Positions 16,455-24,619 of a stretch of 64,000 bases of DNA are shown here, one piece after another. The notes under the pieces are model-generated. The model did not search any database. It worked only from the letters and a program-made list of their open reading frames with translations, and was not told the origin of the DNA. How positions within the stretch are numbered: the first letter of the stretch is position 1; each line of letters starts with the position of its first letter. Source of the DNA: Halomonas sp. HAL1. Lineage in GTDB: Bacteria > Pseudomonadota > Gammaproteobacteria > Pseudomonadales > Halomonadaceae. A program made the position numbers and the translations under genes. Where the stretch lies: positions 1,736,001 to 1,800,000 of the forward strand of contig NZ_CP130610.1 of assembly GCF_030544485.1 (NCBI RefSeq), read 5' to 3'.

Positions 16455-17614
16455 CATCCAAAATCAAGCCTGCTGTTCAGCCAACACTGCAGCCGCGTAC
16501 TATTGCGCGTCAACATCGCTATTTAACTTGGCTGTCACTGAGCTTGATGAGTTTTTTAGGTCTGATGGTGCTGATTGTCTATGAATCGCGCTGGGTCTAC
16601 CCCGAAATACAGGCTTACTTCAGTCAAACCGGCAGTTTGACAGGCCAGCAACTGTCGACCCGTTCGCGTGTTTATCTGCAAAATGCACAATCCGAGCTAC
16701 TGAGCGACCAACCTGAGCAGGCGGCCATTGATGCAGCCCTTATTAACATCGAGCTCTCTTATGGACTATTCGATGTGCACGTCTATCGACGCCAATATGA
16801 GTGCACTGAGCCAAGCCTGAGGGATTTAAATCGCCTGGTAGAGTGGCTAGAGCTGGGTGAAATTGATCGCGTCGCGGCGGTAGGTGAGCTGTTCGCCCCC
16901 ATCCAGTGCCTGACGCATATTGAGATGAGCCAGCTAGACCGCCGAGGGGTGGCAATTAATGATTTTTCAGAAAGTACCCGTCAGCATAATCAAGTACTGA
17001 CGTATTCCAGCCTGTTGATTTTTGTCATGGGGTTAGTGTTTTGGTGGCTGCATGAGCGTCAACTACGCCGCACTGACTACGCTACGCAAGAGACATTTGA
17101 GTGGATGCAGCGCGCGATGCGTGACCCGCTAACCGGCATTGGTAACCGCAGCGCCTTGCACCAGGATGTATTGGCGAAAAAGCATCAGTCGCTGGGACTC
17201 ATCCTGGTCGATATCGACTTTTTCAAGCAGTACAACGATGCCTATGGGCATCCACAAGGCGATACCCTTTTACGCCAACTGGCCATATTGATTGGTGAAA
17301 CGCTTAATGATGAAGCACAGCTCTATCGCCTGGGAGGTGATGAGTTCGCGGCGTTAATTCACTGTCCTGATATCGAAACGCTGAAACGTTATTGCCACCA
17401 GTTGATCGAGGGGTTGCGTGAAGCTGGCTTTGCTCATCCTGCCCACCCTGATAAAAAGGGCGTGACTCTAAGCGTAGGCGGGAGCCGTTTTGTGGCCGGT
17501 GAGCACACCTTCGCCCAAGCGTATGAAGCTGCGGACAAAGCGCTCTACAGGGTTAAAGCGGCGGGCCGCGATGGCTGGCAGGTTACTGAAGACGCATCAC
17601 CTCTGCATACATAG
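16448..17614 (+). CDS. Membrane diguanylate cyclase (GGDEF)
   Basis: A 388-residue inner-membrane protein with one helix near residues 28-45 (LSLSLMSFLGLMVLIVY), a periplasmic sensing region (about 46-185), a second helix (SLLIFVMGLVFWWL) and a GGDEF domain (about 215-380). The active site RLGGDEFAAL is intact, and ITGIGN-type DPLTGIGNRSA is present. The RxxD inhibitory site five residues upstream is missing (NDEA instead), so product feedback is unlikely. It makes cyclic di-GMP. It starts at GTG 16448 or 16451, within the stop of the periplasmic protein gene, which suggests that protein supplies its input. Its 3' end overlaps the globin gene by 32 bases in antisense. Confidence 0.88.
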   Translation: MVTSKIKPAVQPTLQPRTIARQHRYLTWLSLSLMSFLGLMVLIVYESRWVYPEIQAYFSQTGSLTGQQLSTRSRVYLQNAQSELLSDQPEQAAIDAALINIELSYGLFDVHVYRRQYECTEPSLRDLNRLVEWLELGEIDRVAAVGELFAPIQCLTHIEMSQLDRRGVAINDFSESTRQHNQVLTYSSLLIFVMGLVFWWLHERQLRRTDYATQETFEWMQRAMRDPLTGIGNRSALHQDVLAKKHQSLGLILVDIDFFKQYNDAYGHPQGDTLLRQLAILIGETLNDEAQLYRLGGDEFAALIHCPDIETLKRYCHQLIEGLREAGFAHPAHPDKKGVTLSVGGSRFVAGEHTFAQAYEAADKALYRVKAAGRDGWQVTEDASPLHT

Positions 17615-18044
17615 GGGCTAGCCTGCCCAGCAGTTCATTTCGCGCGCTAAGGGCAATCCCTTCCTCCTGCATAGCCGCATCGAGATGTTCAACTAAACGA
17701 TTAAAATGCACATCTGTCAGTCCCATGTTTTGATGAGCACGATCCATCGGCGGGCCTTCATAACGACAGGGGCCATCGCTCACATCACACAGCTTGTTGG
17801 CCAGTGAGTCGGCAAAAAAATCAATATTCGTGTTAGCGAAAAAGCCCACCATATCGTCGTCATCTGCAATTCGGTACAGGAAATTTTCGACAACCGCATC
17901 GATAGATGCTTCTCCGCCCAGTCGCTCGTAGAGCGTCGTGGGTGTGGAGTGATGCGCACAGCCTGCGTGCGTAAAGGCGACGGCTGCAAAAGAGAGCGCG
18001 ATTAAACAGCGGCGCGTGGAGTAGAGACTGCATGGAAAGGTCAT
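17583..18044 (-). CDS. Exported group I truncated hemoglobin, possible lipoprotein
   Basis: A 153-residue protein with an N-terminal signal ending AAVAFTHAGC, a near-lipobox with Cys but His at -3, so lipidation is uncertain. The globin follows: TLYERLGGEASIDAVVENFLYRI at the start, and the proximal heme histidine in MDRAHQNMGLTD before HFNRLVEHL. Group I truncated globins bind O2 and NO, and an exported form is uncommon. GGAG five bases upstream supports ATG 18044. An in-frame start at 18110 is not supported. It is last in a minus-strand set with DUF3034, an EAL protein and a cupredoxin-like protein. Confidence 0.82.
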   Translation of the reverse strand: MTFPCSLYSTRRCLIALSFAAVAFTHAGCAHHSTPTTLYERLGGEASIDAVVENFLYRIADDDDMVGFFANTNIDFFADSLANKLCDVSDGPCRYEGPPMDRAHQNMGLTDVHFNRLVEHLDAAMQEEGIALSARNELLGRLAPMYAEVMRLQ

Positions 18045-18054
18045 AGCGCTCCGC

Positions 18055-18972
18055 TTAGAAAGCTGCCTGAATGGAAAGATAGCCGCCGCGCTGGGAGGGT
18101 AGACCGGCAATGTCGCCTAAATCCAACCACGCGCCCGTTAGCGATAAGTGCTTATTGAAGAAGTAGGCGCTGTAGAGGCTTTGCCAATCGTCTTCTCTCG
18201 CTACGCTCAAATTATCGGGCTTTTGGCGATATTCACTGCCTACTACCCATTGTGGCGTAAGAAATATGCCCAAACTGCCCTCGGCGACCCAGGCGCGGCT
18301 ACCTTGATCGCCACCAAAGCCAAGCAGGCCACCCTGGTTGGCATCGGTATTACGCAGGGTCGCGTTAAGCAGCACATTGCGACCCGCAAATGCACTAAAC
18401 AGGAGCTTGCTGGCGCTAAGGTACGCATCGGTCCCGCGCGTTTCATCGGCGCCTAGGGCGGTGGGGATAGTGCCATCCGCCAATCGCTTGTGATGTACGC
18501 CAGCACTCCAGATGCCCCAGGGGTGGTAGAGCACATCACCGAGTAGTCGAACCTTGGCGCCGTAAATGTCCTGGCCTAGTTCGCCACCCTGAGTTTCTAA
18601 ATCAAGCGTTTGTCGAGCTACTGAGACTTCAACACGATCACCAATATTCAGGCTGGCGCCGGTCACTGTCAGCCGGAAGTCGTCTACCGAGGCGCGAGTA
18701 GCGCTAGCGGTTACGCCTACCTCCTGCTCGCTGGCAGTGCTGGATAGCATTGCCCATGGTGACAACCCACCGCCTGCTGCGCCCTCTATTGCATTGACCC
18801 CGCCGGTACCAAGGATACGGCTACCAGCGAGAGTTGGCGTTGCCGCGAACGCCAAGCACATGGCAATACAGGCGGTCATACGATGGCGAATCAAGCGCTT
18901 CGATAAGAGCTGGAGGGTAAAGGGCCGCGGAAGAAAGGGCTGATGCGGTGAAAGCGTGTAGCGTAACGTCAT
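18055..18972 (-). CDS. DUF3034 family, probable outer-membrane protein
   Basis: A 305-residue protein of the DUF3034 family, recognised from GSRILGTGGVNAIEGAAGGG just after the leader and the ASVDDFRLTVTGASLNIGDR block. A signal peptide is present (ACIAMCLAFAATPTLAG). The body alternates polar and hydrophobic residues, as in a beta-barrel, and the chain ends in Phe (SIQAAF), the usual outer-membrane insertion signal. The function is unknown. The long N-terminus allows an alternative start at 18879. The globin gene begins 10 bases downstream and the EAL gene is 21 bases upstream, so they are probably one transcript. Confidence 0.72.
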   Translation of the reverse strand: MTLRYTLSPHQPFLPRPFTLQLLSKRLIRHRMTACIAMCLAFAATPTLAGSRILGTGGVNAIEGAAGGGLSPWAMLSSTASEQEVGVTASATRASVDDFRLTVTGASLNIGDRVEVSVARQTLDLETQGGELGQDIYGAKVRLLGDVLYHPWGIWSAGVHHKRLADGTIPTALGADETRGTDAYLSASKLLFSAFAGRNVLLNATLRNTDANQGGLLGFGGDQGSRAWVAEGSLGIFLTPQWVVGSEYRQKPDNLSVAREDDWQSLYSAYFFNKHLSLTGAWLDLGDIAGLPSQRGGYLSIQAAF

Positions 18973-18993
18973 GGTGTTCTCTAGTTAGTTCTC

Positions 18994-21339
18994 TCATGGC
19001 GATATAGCGGGGCGGGGAAGTACTAGCGGGGTGAAATTGTCCAGCCAGTCGATAAGCGCGTCACTGGGCATCGGTTTGGCAATCCAGTACCCCTGTAAGT
19101 AGTCACATCCGAGCTTGCTCAACAGTTCGGCGCTGGCACGATTTTCTACACCTTCAGCGACTAAGCGCAGGCCTAAGCTATGTCCCATCTCTATGGTTGA
19201 ACGGACGATCGTAAAATCATCTTTTTGAGAATCAATGGCCAGTACAAACGACTTATCGATCTTGAGCTCATCTACCGGCAGGCGTTTGATTTGTGCCAGC
19301 GAGGAGTAGCCGGTGCCGTAGTCGTCTATCGCTATTTGTAACCCCAACTGATTAAGCTCCATCAGTGTGGCCATGGCCACATCGACATCTTGCATCACCG
19401 CACTTTCAGTGACTTCTAAACTCAACTGCTCTGGTGTGAGCTGGTGACGAGCCAGCAGGTCTGCTAGGTGGGTGGCTAATTGCGGGTCCATCACATCACC
19501 GGCAGAGAGGTTGACGGCTACCGAGAGGTGGTAACCACGCTGCTTCCAGGTCTGCAGTTGGGCACAAACGTGGGTTAGCATCCACTGGCTTAGCATTCGA
19601 ATATTGCCCGAACGTTCGGCTAACCCTATAAATTCATCCGGCGGCACAAATCCCAGTGACGGATGACGCCAGCGCATCAATGCTTCGAACTGATTCACTA
19701 AACCGGTGCGGGAATCTACCTTGGGTTGATACGCCATCCACAGCTCGCTGTTACTGACAGCATCCTGTAGATCACGAATCAGCGTCAGCTGTCGTAAATG
19801 ACGCTCATCTTGTCCCTCAAGGTAGTATTGATGTGAATGGCGATGGCGGCGCGCCATGTCTAACGCGATATCGGCACGGCGTAACAAGAGTTGAGGGCTG
19901 TCACCATGATCGGGATAGTTGGTTTCACCCGCTGAAAGGGAAGGGGTGATAGGCGATTTATCCAGATCAATGGGCTGGCTTAGGAGACTAAAGAGGTGCG
20001 TGCGCCAAGCCAAGCTGCTGCTTGATTGTTTGATAAGAAGTAGCAGCTCATCACCGTCCAGCCGATAGGCTCTGCTCTCGGGTGCAGGCAAATGCTGTAA
20101 ACGGTTGGCCAACGTGACCAGCATATGATCCCCCAACGCGTAGCCAAAGGTGTCATTAATATCGCGAAAATTATTAATCGCTAGCCGTAATAAGGTAAAG
20201 GGTTCGCCCTGTTGGATTAAGAGACGGATATCTTCCTGTGCGCTGATTCGATTGGGTAGATCGGTCAGTAAATCGTGTCGTGACTGATGATGGAGTATGG
20301 CCTCGCGTTGCGCGATATCGTTCTGCATGGAAAGCAGGGTCGAGGCTAAAAGTCCTGTTTCACTTCGCTCAGCGCCAATAGGCAAGTGGGTGACATGCTC
20401 GCCCTGGCCTATCCGCTGTGCCGCATTGGCGAGTGCCATCAGCGGTTTGCTCATGCTTCGTGCGCTCCACATGGCAACCAATATGGTAAACAGCAGGATT
20501 AACGCAACGATACCCAACAACTGCCACTGCAATGAACGGTAGGCACCCAGTAAATCATTACGGGAAAGTTGCAGTAGTGCATAGGTTTGATTGGTATCGT
20601 CAGCATAGAGCGAACTGGCATAGGAGAGGTACTCAGCATCGGGTGTCATTTGGCTGCTGTAGGAGTACTCTCCTGTCATGAGCTCGTTGCTGCTGCCGCT
20701 CATTAGCTGCATCGCTAACTGCTCATGGTGAGAGCTTGCAAGATAGCTGATTTCACCGTTATCCCGGTAGTTGACTACGCTGATATCTAGCCCCGTTAGT
20801 GAATTTATCTCCCCCGTTATCGCTTCATTGATCAAAAAGCCCATACCTACCCAACCAATCAAGTGGGGCGCACGCACGGGCAGTAGAGCAAACTCGTACG
20901 GCTGACCTTCCGCAATCACAACGCTCACGGCGGCACCTTCTTGGCGTGCCTGCTCCAACAGGTGCGGGAAAGGCATCGGGCTATCCTGTGAATGATGGCT
21001 ACTCGCCATAATGTGGCCATCAAGGCCACTCAAAAGCACCATATCGGCATTGGCACGGTCGCCATGGTTGGCCAGCACGGAGTAGAGGGTTTCGGTATCC
21101 TGGGTTGAAACGACGCTCTTAAATCCAAAATCGTCGGCGAGGATAGCAACGTTATTGCTTAATTGTTCGCCGCGCGCATCCAACAACTGCTGCAGTACGT
21201 TGGCGCCCACTTCTAAGCGCTGGGAGCCTTTGGCAAGAACATCGTTTTGCGTAGCGCGTAGAAACGCCACGCCAGTGGCGAGTTGAGAGACAATCACCAC
21301 CGTTAGCAGTACCAGCATCAGGCGCGTTCGAAAGCGCAT
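18994..21339 (-). CDS. Membrane Cache/HAMP/GGDEF/EAL protein, likely c-di-GMP phosphodiesterase
   Basis: A 781-residue sensor. Residues 5-27 and about 272-292 are membrane helices around a periplasmic, Cache-like domain. HAMP follows (SMSKPLMALANAAQRI), then GGDEF (~350-510) and EAL (~525-775). The cyclase motif is degenerate (RLDGDELL in place of GGDEF), so synthesis is unlikely. The EAL motifs are intact: FEALMRWRHP, NLSAGDVM, DDYGTGYSSL and KIDKSFV. It should hydrolyse cyclic di-GMP in response to a periplasmic signal. Neighbours on both sides are exported proteins (cupredoxin-like upstream, DUF3034 and globin downstream), possible sources of that signal. Confidence 0.88.
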   Translation of the reverse strand: MRFRTRLMLVLLTVVIVSQLATGVAFLRATQNDVLAKGSQRLEVGANVLQQLLDARGEQLSNNVAILADDFGFKSVVSTQDTETLYSVLANHGDRANADMVLLSGLDGHIMASSHHSQDSPMPFPHLLEQARQEGAAVSVVIAEGQPYEFALLPVRAPHLIGWVGMGFLINEAITGEINSLTGLDISVVNYRDNGEISYLASSHHEQLAMQLMSGSSNELMTGEYSYSSQMTPDAEYLSYASSLYADDTNQTYALLQLSRNDLLGAYRSLQWQLLGIVALILLFTILVAMWSARSMSKPLMALANAAQRIGQGEHVTHLPIGAERSETGLLASTLLSMQNDIAQREAILHHQSRHDLLTDLPNRISAQEDIRLLIQQGEPFTLLRLAINNFRDINDTFGYALGDHMLVTLANRLQHLPAPESRAYRLDGDELLLLIKQSSSSLAWRTHLFSLLSQPIDLDKSPITPSLSAGETNYPDHGDSPQLLLRRADIALDMARRHRHSHQYYLEGQDERHLRQLTLIRDLQDAVSNSELWMAYQPKVDSRTGLVNQFEALMRWRHPSLGFVPPDEFIGLAERSGNIRMLSQWMLTHVCAQLQTWKQRGYHLSVAVNLSAGDVMDPQLATHLADLLARHQLTPEQLSLEVTESAVMQDVDVAMATLMELNQLGLQIAIDDYGTGYSSLAQIKRLPVDELKIDKSFVLAIDSQKDDFTIVRSTIEMGHSLGLRLVAEGVENRASAELLSKLGCDYLQGYWIAKPMPSDALIDWLDNFTPLVLPRPAISP

Positions 21340-21389
21340 AGCGACCTCGGAAAATGGCGGATCAACATCTTGTAAGCAGTAGGTAATGC

Positions 21390-22106
21390 CTAACTGGCGT
21401 CTCTAAATCGCTGCTGAAGAGGAGACAGCGTTGGCGCCGGTGGAGGTACCGCATTCAGTTCTAATCGGACGTCCAGTTGGTCTGTATCGGTAATGGTGCC
21501 TTCCCACCAGACTTGCTGGCTATCATCGAGACGTGGATGCCAAACACGAACGCGATGCTGACCAGGCGGTAAAGCAGGTAGGGTAAGCATGCCTTCCACG
21601 TCCGTTGTCGCTGCGTAAGGGGCGTCACTCACCACAATGAATGCCTGCATATGGTCATGGATATTGCATCCCAATACGACGACCCCTGCCTGATCAAAAT
21701 GAACGGGTGGGGGTGTTTCCTGTAGGTACAGATTCAAATCAAACGTTTTCGCCGGTGAAAAAGAGTAAACGTGGTGGCGTGTGGTGTCCTGATTGGGAAA
21801 TGCCACATAACTGCCGGTGGGCACGGTTAGCACCCTGGGATGAAAGGTCGCATCGCGCTGATAGATATTCTGTTCTTGTGGCTGATTGGCAGATGCTGAG
21901 TCGTAGTAGACCTCCACAACGGCATCCTCAAGGGGTAAGCCTTCGTCGCTGTTGACGGTGATCTGTGCAGCGTTAGCGGTCGTGCTAAAGAGAGTTATCG
22001 CCAGCCCAACGAGCGCAGCAGTGAATGTGCTGATAAAACCAACATAAAGGCGACGTTGTATTGGCATTGGAGTCGGCATCTCACGTTGAGGGGTAATATT
22101 TGTCAT
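21390..22106 (-). CDS. Periplasmic cupredoxin-like protein (methylamine utilization protein-like)
   Basis: A 238-residue exported protein with a signal peptide (TAALVGLAITLFSTTANAAQ). Residues ~48-165 form a cupredoxin-like beta sandwich with likely type 1 copper ligands His in TRHHVYSF and Cys/His/Met in GCNIHDHMQAF. A carboxypeptidase-regulatory-like domain follows (TTDVEGMLTLPALPPGQHRVRVWHP). Such proteins are often labelled methylamine utilization protein, but no methylamine genes are here. It leads the minus-strand set with the EAL, DUF3034 and globin genes. The start is uncertain: ATGs at 22106, 22079 and 22067 are all possible and none has a strong binding site. Confidence 0.72.
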   Translation of the reverse strand: MTNITPQREMPTPMPIQRRLYVGFISTFTAALVGLAITLFSTTANAAQITVNSDEGLPLEDAVVEVYYDSASANQPQEQNIYQRDATFHPRVLTVPTGSYVAFPNQDTTRHHVYSFSPAKTFDLNLYLQETPPPVHFDQAGVVVLGCNIHDHMQAFIVVSDAPYAATTDVEGMLTLPALPPGQHRVRVWHPRLDDSQQVWWEGTITDTDQLDVRLELNAVPPPAPTLSPLQQRFRDAS

Positions 22107-22310
22107 TGGCAGCGTGTTTTTCTGATGCTGCGTTGAGGCTAATAGTGAAAGGATTATGCAAGAAAGTCATGCTTTCGGCTTAACGGTAAGCCAACTCTTG
22201 CAAAAAAGAGTAAACAATGGGGAAAGCAGCCCCGATGAGTGGCGCTCTGTTGAAGCGGTGGTTAAAGTGAATACTGAGGAAACGGTGTTCGATAACTGCG
22301 GAGAAGTGAT

Positions 22311-22760
22311 ATGAGCACTCAGGATGAAGTCACCACAATGCTAAAACAGCGACGTTCACGCCGACAGGTCTTGGCTAGTCTAGGGCTTGGCGCAGCGGCG
22401 CTTTACGTAGCTCCCACACTGCTTTCAACGGGGCAGGCTGAAGCACATGAACGCGGGCGCTCTCGCCCTAAGGGCCGCCATCAGCATCAGCACCAACATC
22501 ATTCGGGGCGTCGCCACTCAAAGCCCAGCTTTTCAAGGCCTGACCATTCAAGACCCCATTATTCACGGCCGAACTATTCTAGACCTCACTATGACCGGCC
22601 GAACTATTCCAGGCCAAGCTACGACCGGCCAGACTATTCACAGCCTGGTTATTCTCGCAACGGTTATTCGCGTCCCCACCGATATGACGAACGTCCTCGT
22701 TGGGAGCGTGATGGTGTGATTGAGCTGCGTATCAGCCGCCTACTTCCACGCGGCTGGTGA
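22311..22760 (+). CDS. Tat-leader protein with His-rich and YSRP pentad repeats
   Basis: A 149-residue protein with GGAGAAG five bases upstream. Residues 14-45 look like a twin-arginine signal (RRSRRQVLASLG, hydrophobic GLGAAALYVAPTLL, AEA end). A His/Arg-rich stretch (HQHQHQHHSGRRH) and then about ten pentads follow, of the form RP-x-Y-S/D (residues 72-121), before a short tail IELRISRLLPRGW. It is low complexity and resembles no family I know. Its last bases overlap the start of the HprK-PqqD gene, so it is the prime candidate substrate of that kinase, or a metal-binding exported peptide. Confidence 0.65.
   Translation: MSTQDEVTTMLKQRRSRRQVLASLGLGAAALYVAPTLLSTGQAEAHERGRSRPKGRHQHQHQHHSGRRHSKPSFSRPDHSRPHYSRPNYSRPHYDRPNYSRPSYDRPDYSQPGYSRNGYSRPHRYDERPRWERDGVIELRISRLLPRGW
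22521..22676 (+). repeat. 15-bp tandem repeats encoding RP-x-Y-S/D pentads
   Basis: About ten degenerate 15-bp units encode repeated SRPHY/SRPNY/DRPNY pentads. Third positions vary between units, so the amino-acid pattern is better preserved than the DNA, which points to selection on the protein. Confidence 0.8.
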
Positions 22761-23986
22761 AACCGATGATGACGTCTGACGCCGAAGCCGTTGATTACGC
22801 GCTCACCGGTCTGGGACCGTGTATTCGCCTGGTGAATGCTCAGCCACTGCTGCCGGTTCTTCAAGCTGCCATGCCAGGCTGGCCGCTTACCCCATGTCCG
22901 TTACAGCCAAACAAGCCAGATATTTGTGTTTGGCAGCAGGAAGAGGGGTTTTGGCAGCAGGCACCGGCATTGCCCAAGGGGATGTGGCTGGAAACGCCAG
23001 TCAGCACGGCGTGCAGCGTTATTGCAGATATGTCTGGGGCCTATTTGCGCCAGCATCCAGCCTATATTGGATTGCACTGCGGTGCGGCTGAGATAGACGG
23101 TCAATTAGTCATTTTTCCTGAGTCTCACCGTGCCGGTAAAAGTACGTTGACCTGTGCGTTTGCAGCCGCTGGATACCGTGTTTTTGGCGATGATGTCGTG
23201 GCGCTGACGCCTCAAGGCAAGGGGGTTTCGCTGGGTGTCGCGCCACGTTTGCGTTTACCGCTTCCCACCACGATTGCGAACGAGTTACAGGACTTTATTC
23301 ATCGGCACCGAGGGCCGAGCGATGATCGCTATGGCTATGTGGCGTTGGACGAAACATTGCTGGCCCGCCACGGAGAGCAGTGCCCGGTCGGTGCCATTAT
23401 ATTGATTGACCGGGATAACAGTGTTGCTCGTCCCCAGCTTACGTCGCTGCAACATGGAGAAGGGTTGTGGCAACTGTTAAAGCAGAATTTTGCCGACACG
23501 CTTTCCGACCAGGAGCTGATTGATAAATTCTGGCCTCTGGTACAGCGCATGCCCTGTTTCCTGCTGCGCTATTCAGATGCATATGAAGCGGCCGCTTTTG
23601 TAGGGCGCGAACTAAAAGAGGCGCTTCACACCCAGCCGGCTACTTACACATCGCCTTCACAGGCCGCGGCAATGCCTGAGGCTGCGGCACTGGATCGAAA
23701 CGATTTGCGCCAGTGGCGAGCGCGTCCAACGGCGCATGAGTATCCTCTCGGCGATGAGCTATTCGTGATCGTGGAGGAGGGGGGCGAGATCCATCGTATG
23801 AACGTAACTAGCCGAGCGGCATGGGCATTACTGCAGCATGAAGCACTGACCATCGAGGAGCTAAGCCAAACGCTGGTGGCATTTTTTATGCCGGTCTCTC
23901 TTGAGCAAGTACGTAGCGACATGGCTGAGTTGCTGGGGCAGTTCTTAGCCGTTGGCTTAATTGAGCCCGTTGCAAGCGCCTCTTAA
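22757..23986 (+). CDS. HPr kinase-related protein fused to a PqqD-like domain
   Basis: A 409-residue two-domain protein. Residues ~100-290 resemble the HPr kinase/phosphorylase core, with P-loop PESHRAGKST (121-130; the first glycine is replaced) and the acidic GYRVFGDDVVAL (139-150). Residues ~320-400 match PqqD/RiPP-recognition domains: HEYPLGDELFVIV, MNVTSRAAWALL, LTIEELSQTL and VRSDMAELLGQFLAVGLI. HprK-like kinases modify peptides in some RiPP pathways, and PqqD-like domains bind leaders. GTG 22757 overlaps the stop of the repeat-protein gene as GTGA. ATG 22766 or 22769 is also possible. Its 3' end overlaps the convergent transglycosylase gene by four bases. Confidence 0.8.
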   Translation: MKPMMTSDAEAVDYALTGLGPCIRLVNAQPLLPVLQAAMPGWPLTPCPLQPNKPDICVWQQEEGFWQQAPALPKGMWLETPVSTACSVIADMSGAYLRQHPAYIGLHCGAAEIDGQLVIFPESHRAGKSTLTCAFAAAGYRVFGDDVVALTPQGKGVSLGVAPRLRLPLPTTIANELQDFIHRHRGPSDDRYGYVALDETLLARHGEQCPVGAIILIDRDNSVARPQLTSLQHGEGLWQLLKQNFADTLSDQELIDKFWPLVQRMPCFLLRYSDAYEAAAFVGRELKEALHTQPATYTSPSQAAAMPEAAALDRNDLRQWRARPTAHEYPLGDELFVIVEEGGEIHRMNVTSRAAWALLQHEALTIEELSQTLVAFFMPVSLEQVRSDMAELLGQFLAVGLIEPVASAS

Positions 23987-24564
23987 CGCGATCTAGGCTG
24001 ACGCCACGTGTCTCGCCACGCATGCATGACGCGTTCTGGGTACCACGTCTCTCCTAAGCTGCCATTATATCGCGCCAACGCACGAGTAAAGTCGCCACTC
24101 TCAATGGCTAGGTAGTGCGCCAGGATCGTACAGCCATAGCGTAAATTGCGCGGCGGGTGGGTGAGGTCGTCAATCGGCAACCCTAGCTCGCTTATCCAGA
24201 AAGGCATGATTTGCATCAAGCCAACAGCACCCGCTGATGAAATGGCATCGGCTTTGAACGCGCTTTCGACCTGAATTAGGGCTAACACCAAATCCGGTGG
24301 CAAACCTGCGAGTCTGGCTTCTTGGTAGATACGCGTGAGCAGCGTTTGACGTTGGGCCGCATCATCAATGAAGCGCGCCAGTGGCGCATCCATTTGCATG
24401 CGCCACTGGCGGGCTGCCCACTGCTGTTGAGCGGTTTGATGCTGCTGGTTGGCCGTTTCAAGGGTCGGGCGCAGAGCCGATGGCAGCGGCTGTGCTGCTA
24501 ATGGCACAGCGACTACCAACAGCACGCCAAGCGTTATAGCAACGCTTGGCCGTTGTGCCATCAT
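23983..24564 (-). CDS. Lytic transglycosylase (SLT family 1)
   Basis: A 193-residue exported peptidoglycan lytic transglycosylase. The signal is SVAITLGVLLVVAVPLAAQ. The catalytic glutamate is in ALIQVESAFKADAISSAGAVGLMQIMP, and later motifs NLRYGCTILAHYL and ALARYNGSLG are typical of the family. It cleaves the glycan strand with 1,6-anhydro product formation, the kind of product AmpG recycles. The start is uncertain: I chose ATG 24564 as it gives a normal signal peptide. GTG 24606 is possible, and the longest frame (24711) would run into proS. Confidence 0.85.
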   Translation of the reverse strand: MMAQRPSVAITLGVLLVVAVPLAAQPLPSALRPTLETANQQHQTAQQQWAARQWRMQMDAPLARFIDDAAQRQTLLTRIYQEARLAGLPPDLVLALIQVESAFKADAISSAGAVGLMQIMPFWISELGLPIDDLTHPPRNLRYGCTILAHYLAIESGDFTRALARYNGSLGETWYPERVMHAWRDTWRQPRSR

Positions 24565-24619
24565 TAACCACCGCGGCACAAAGCCTAGAGCCCGCCACGC
24601 GGTGACAACCTTTGCCGAC

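Noticed and set aside
21390..22106. A methylamine utilisation locus
   Set aside because: Only one cupredoxin-like protein of that annotation type is present, with no mau structural genes or dehydrogenase.
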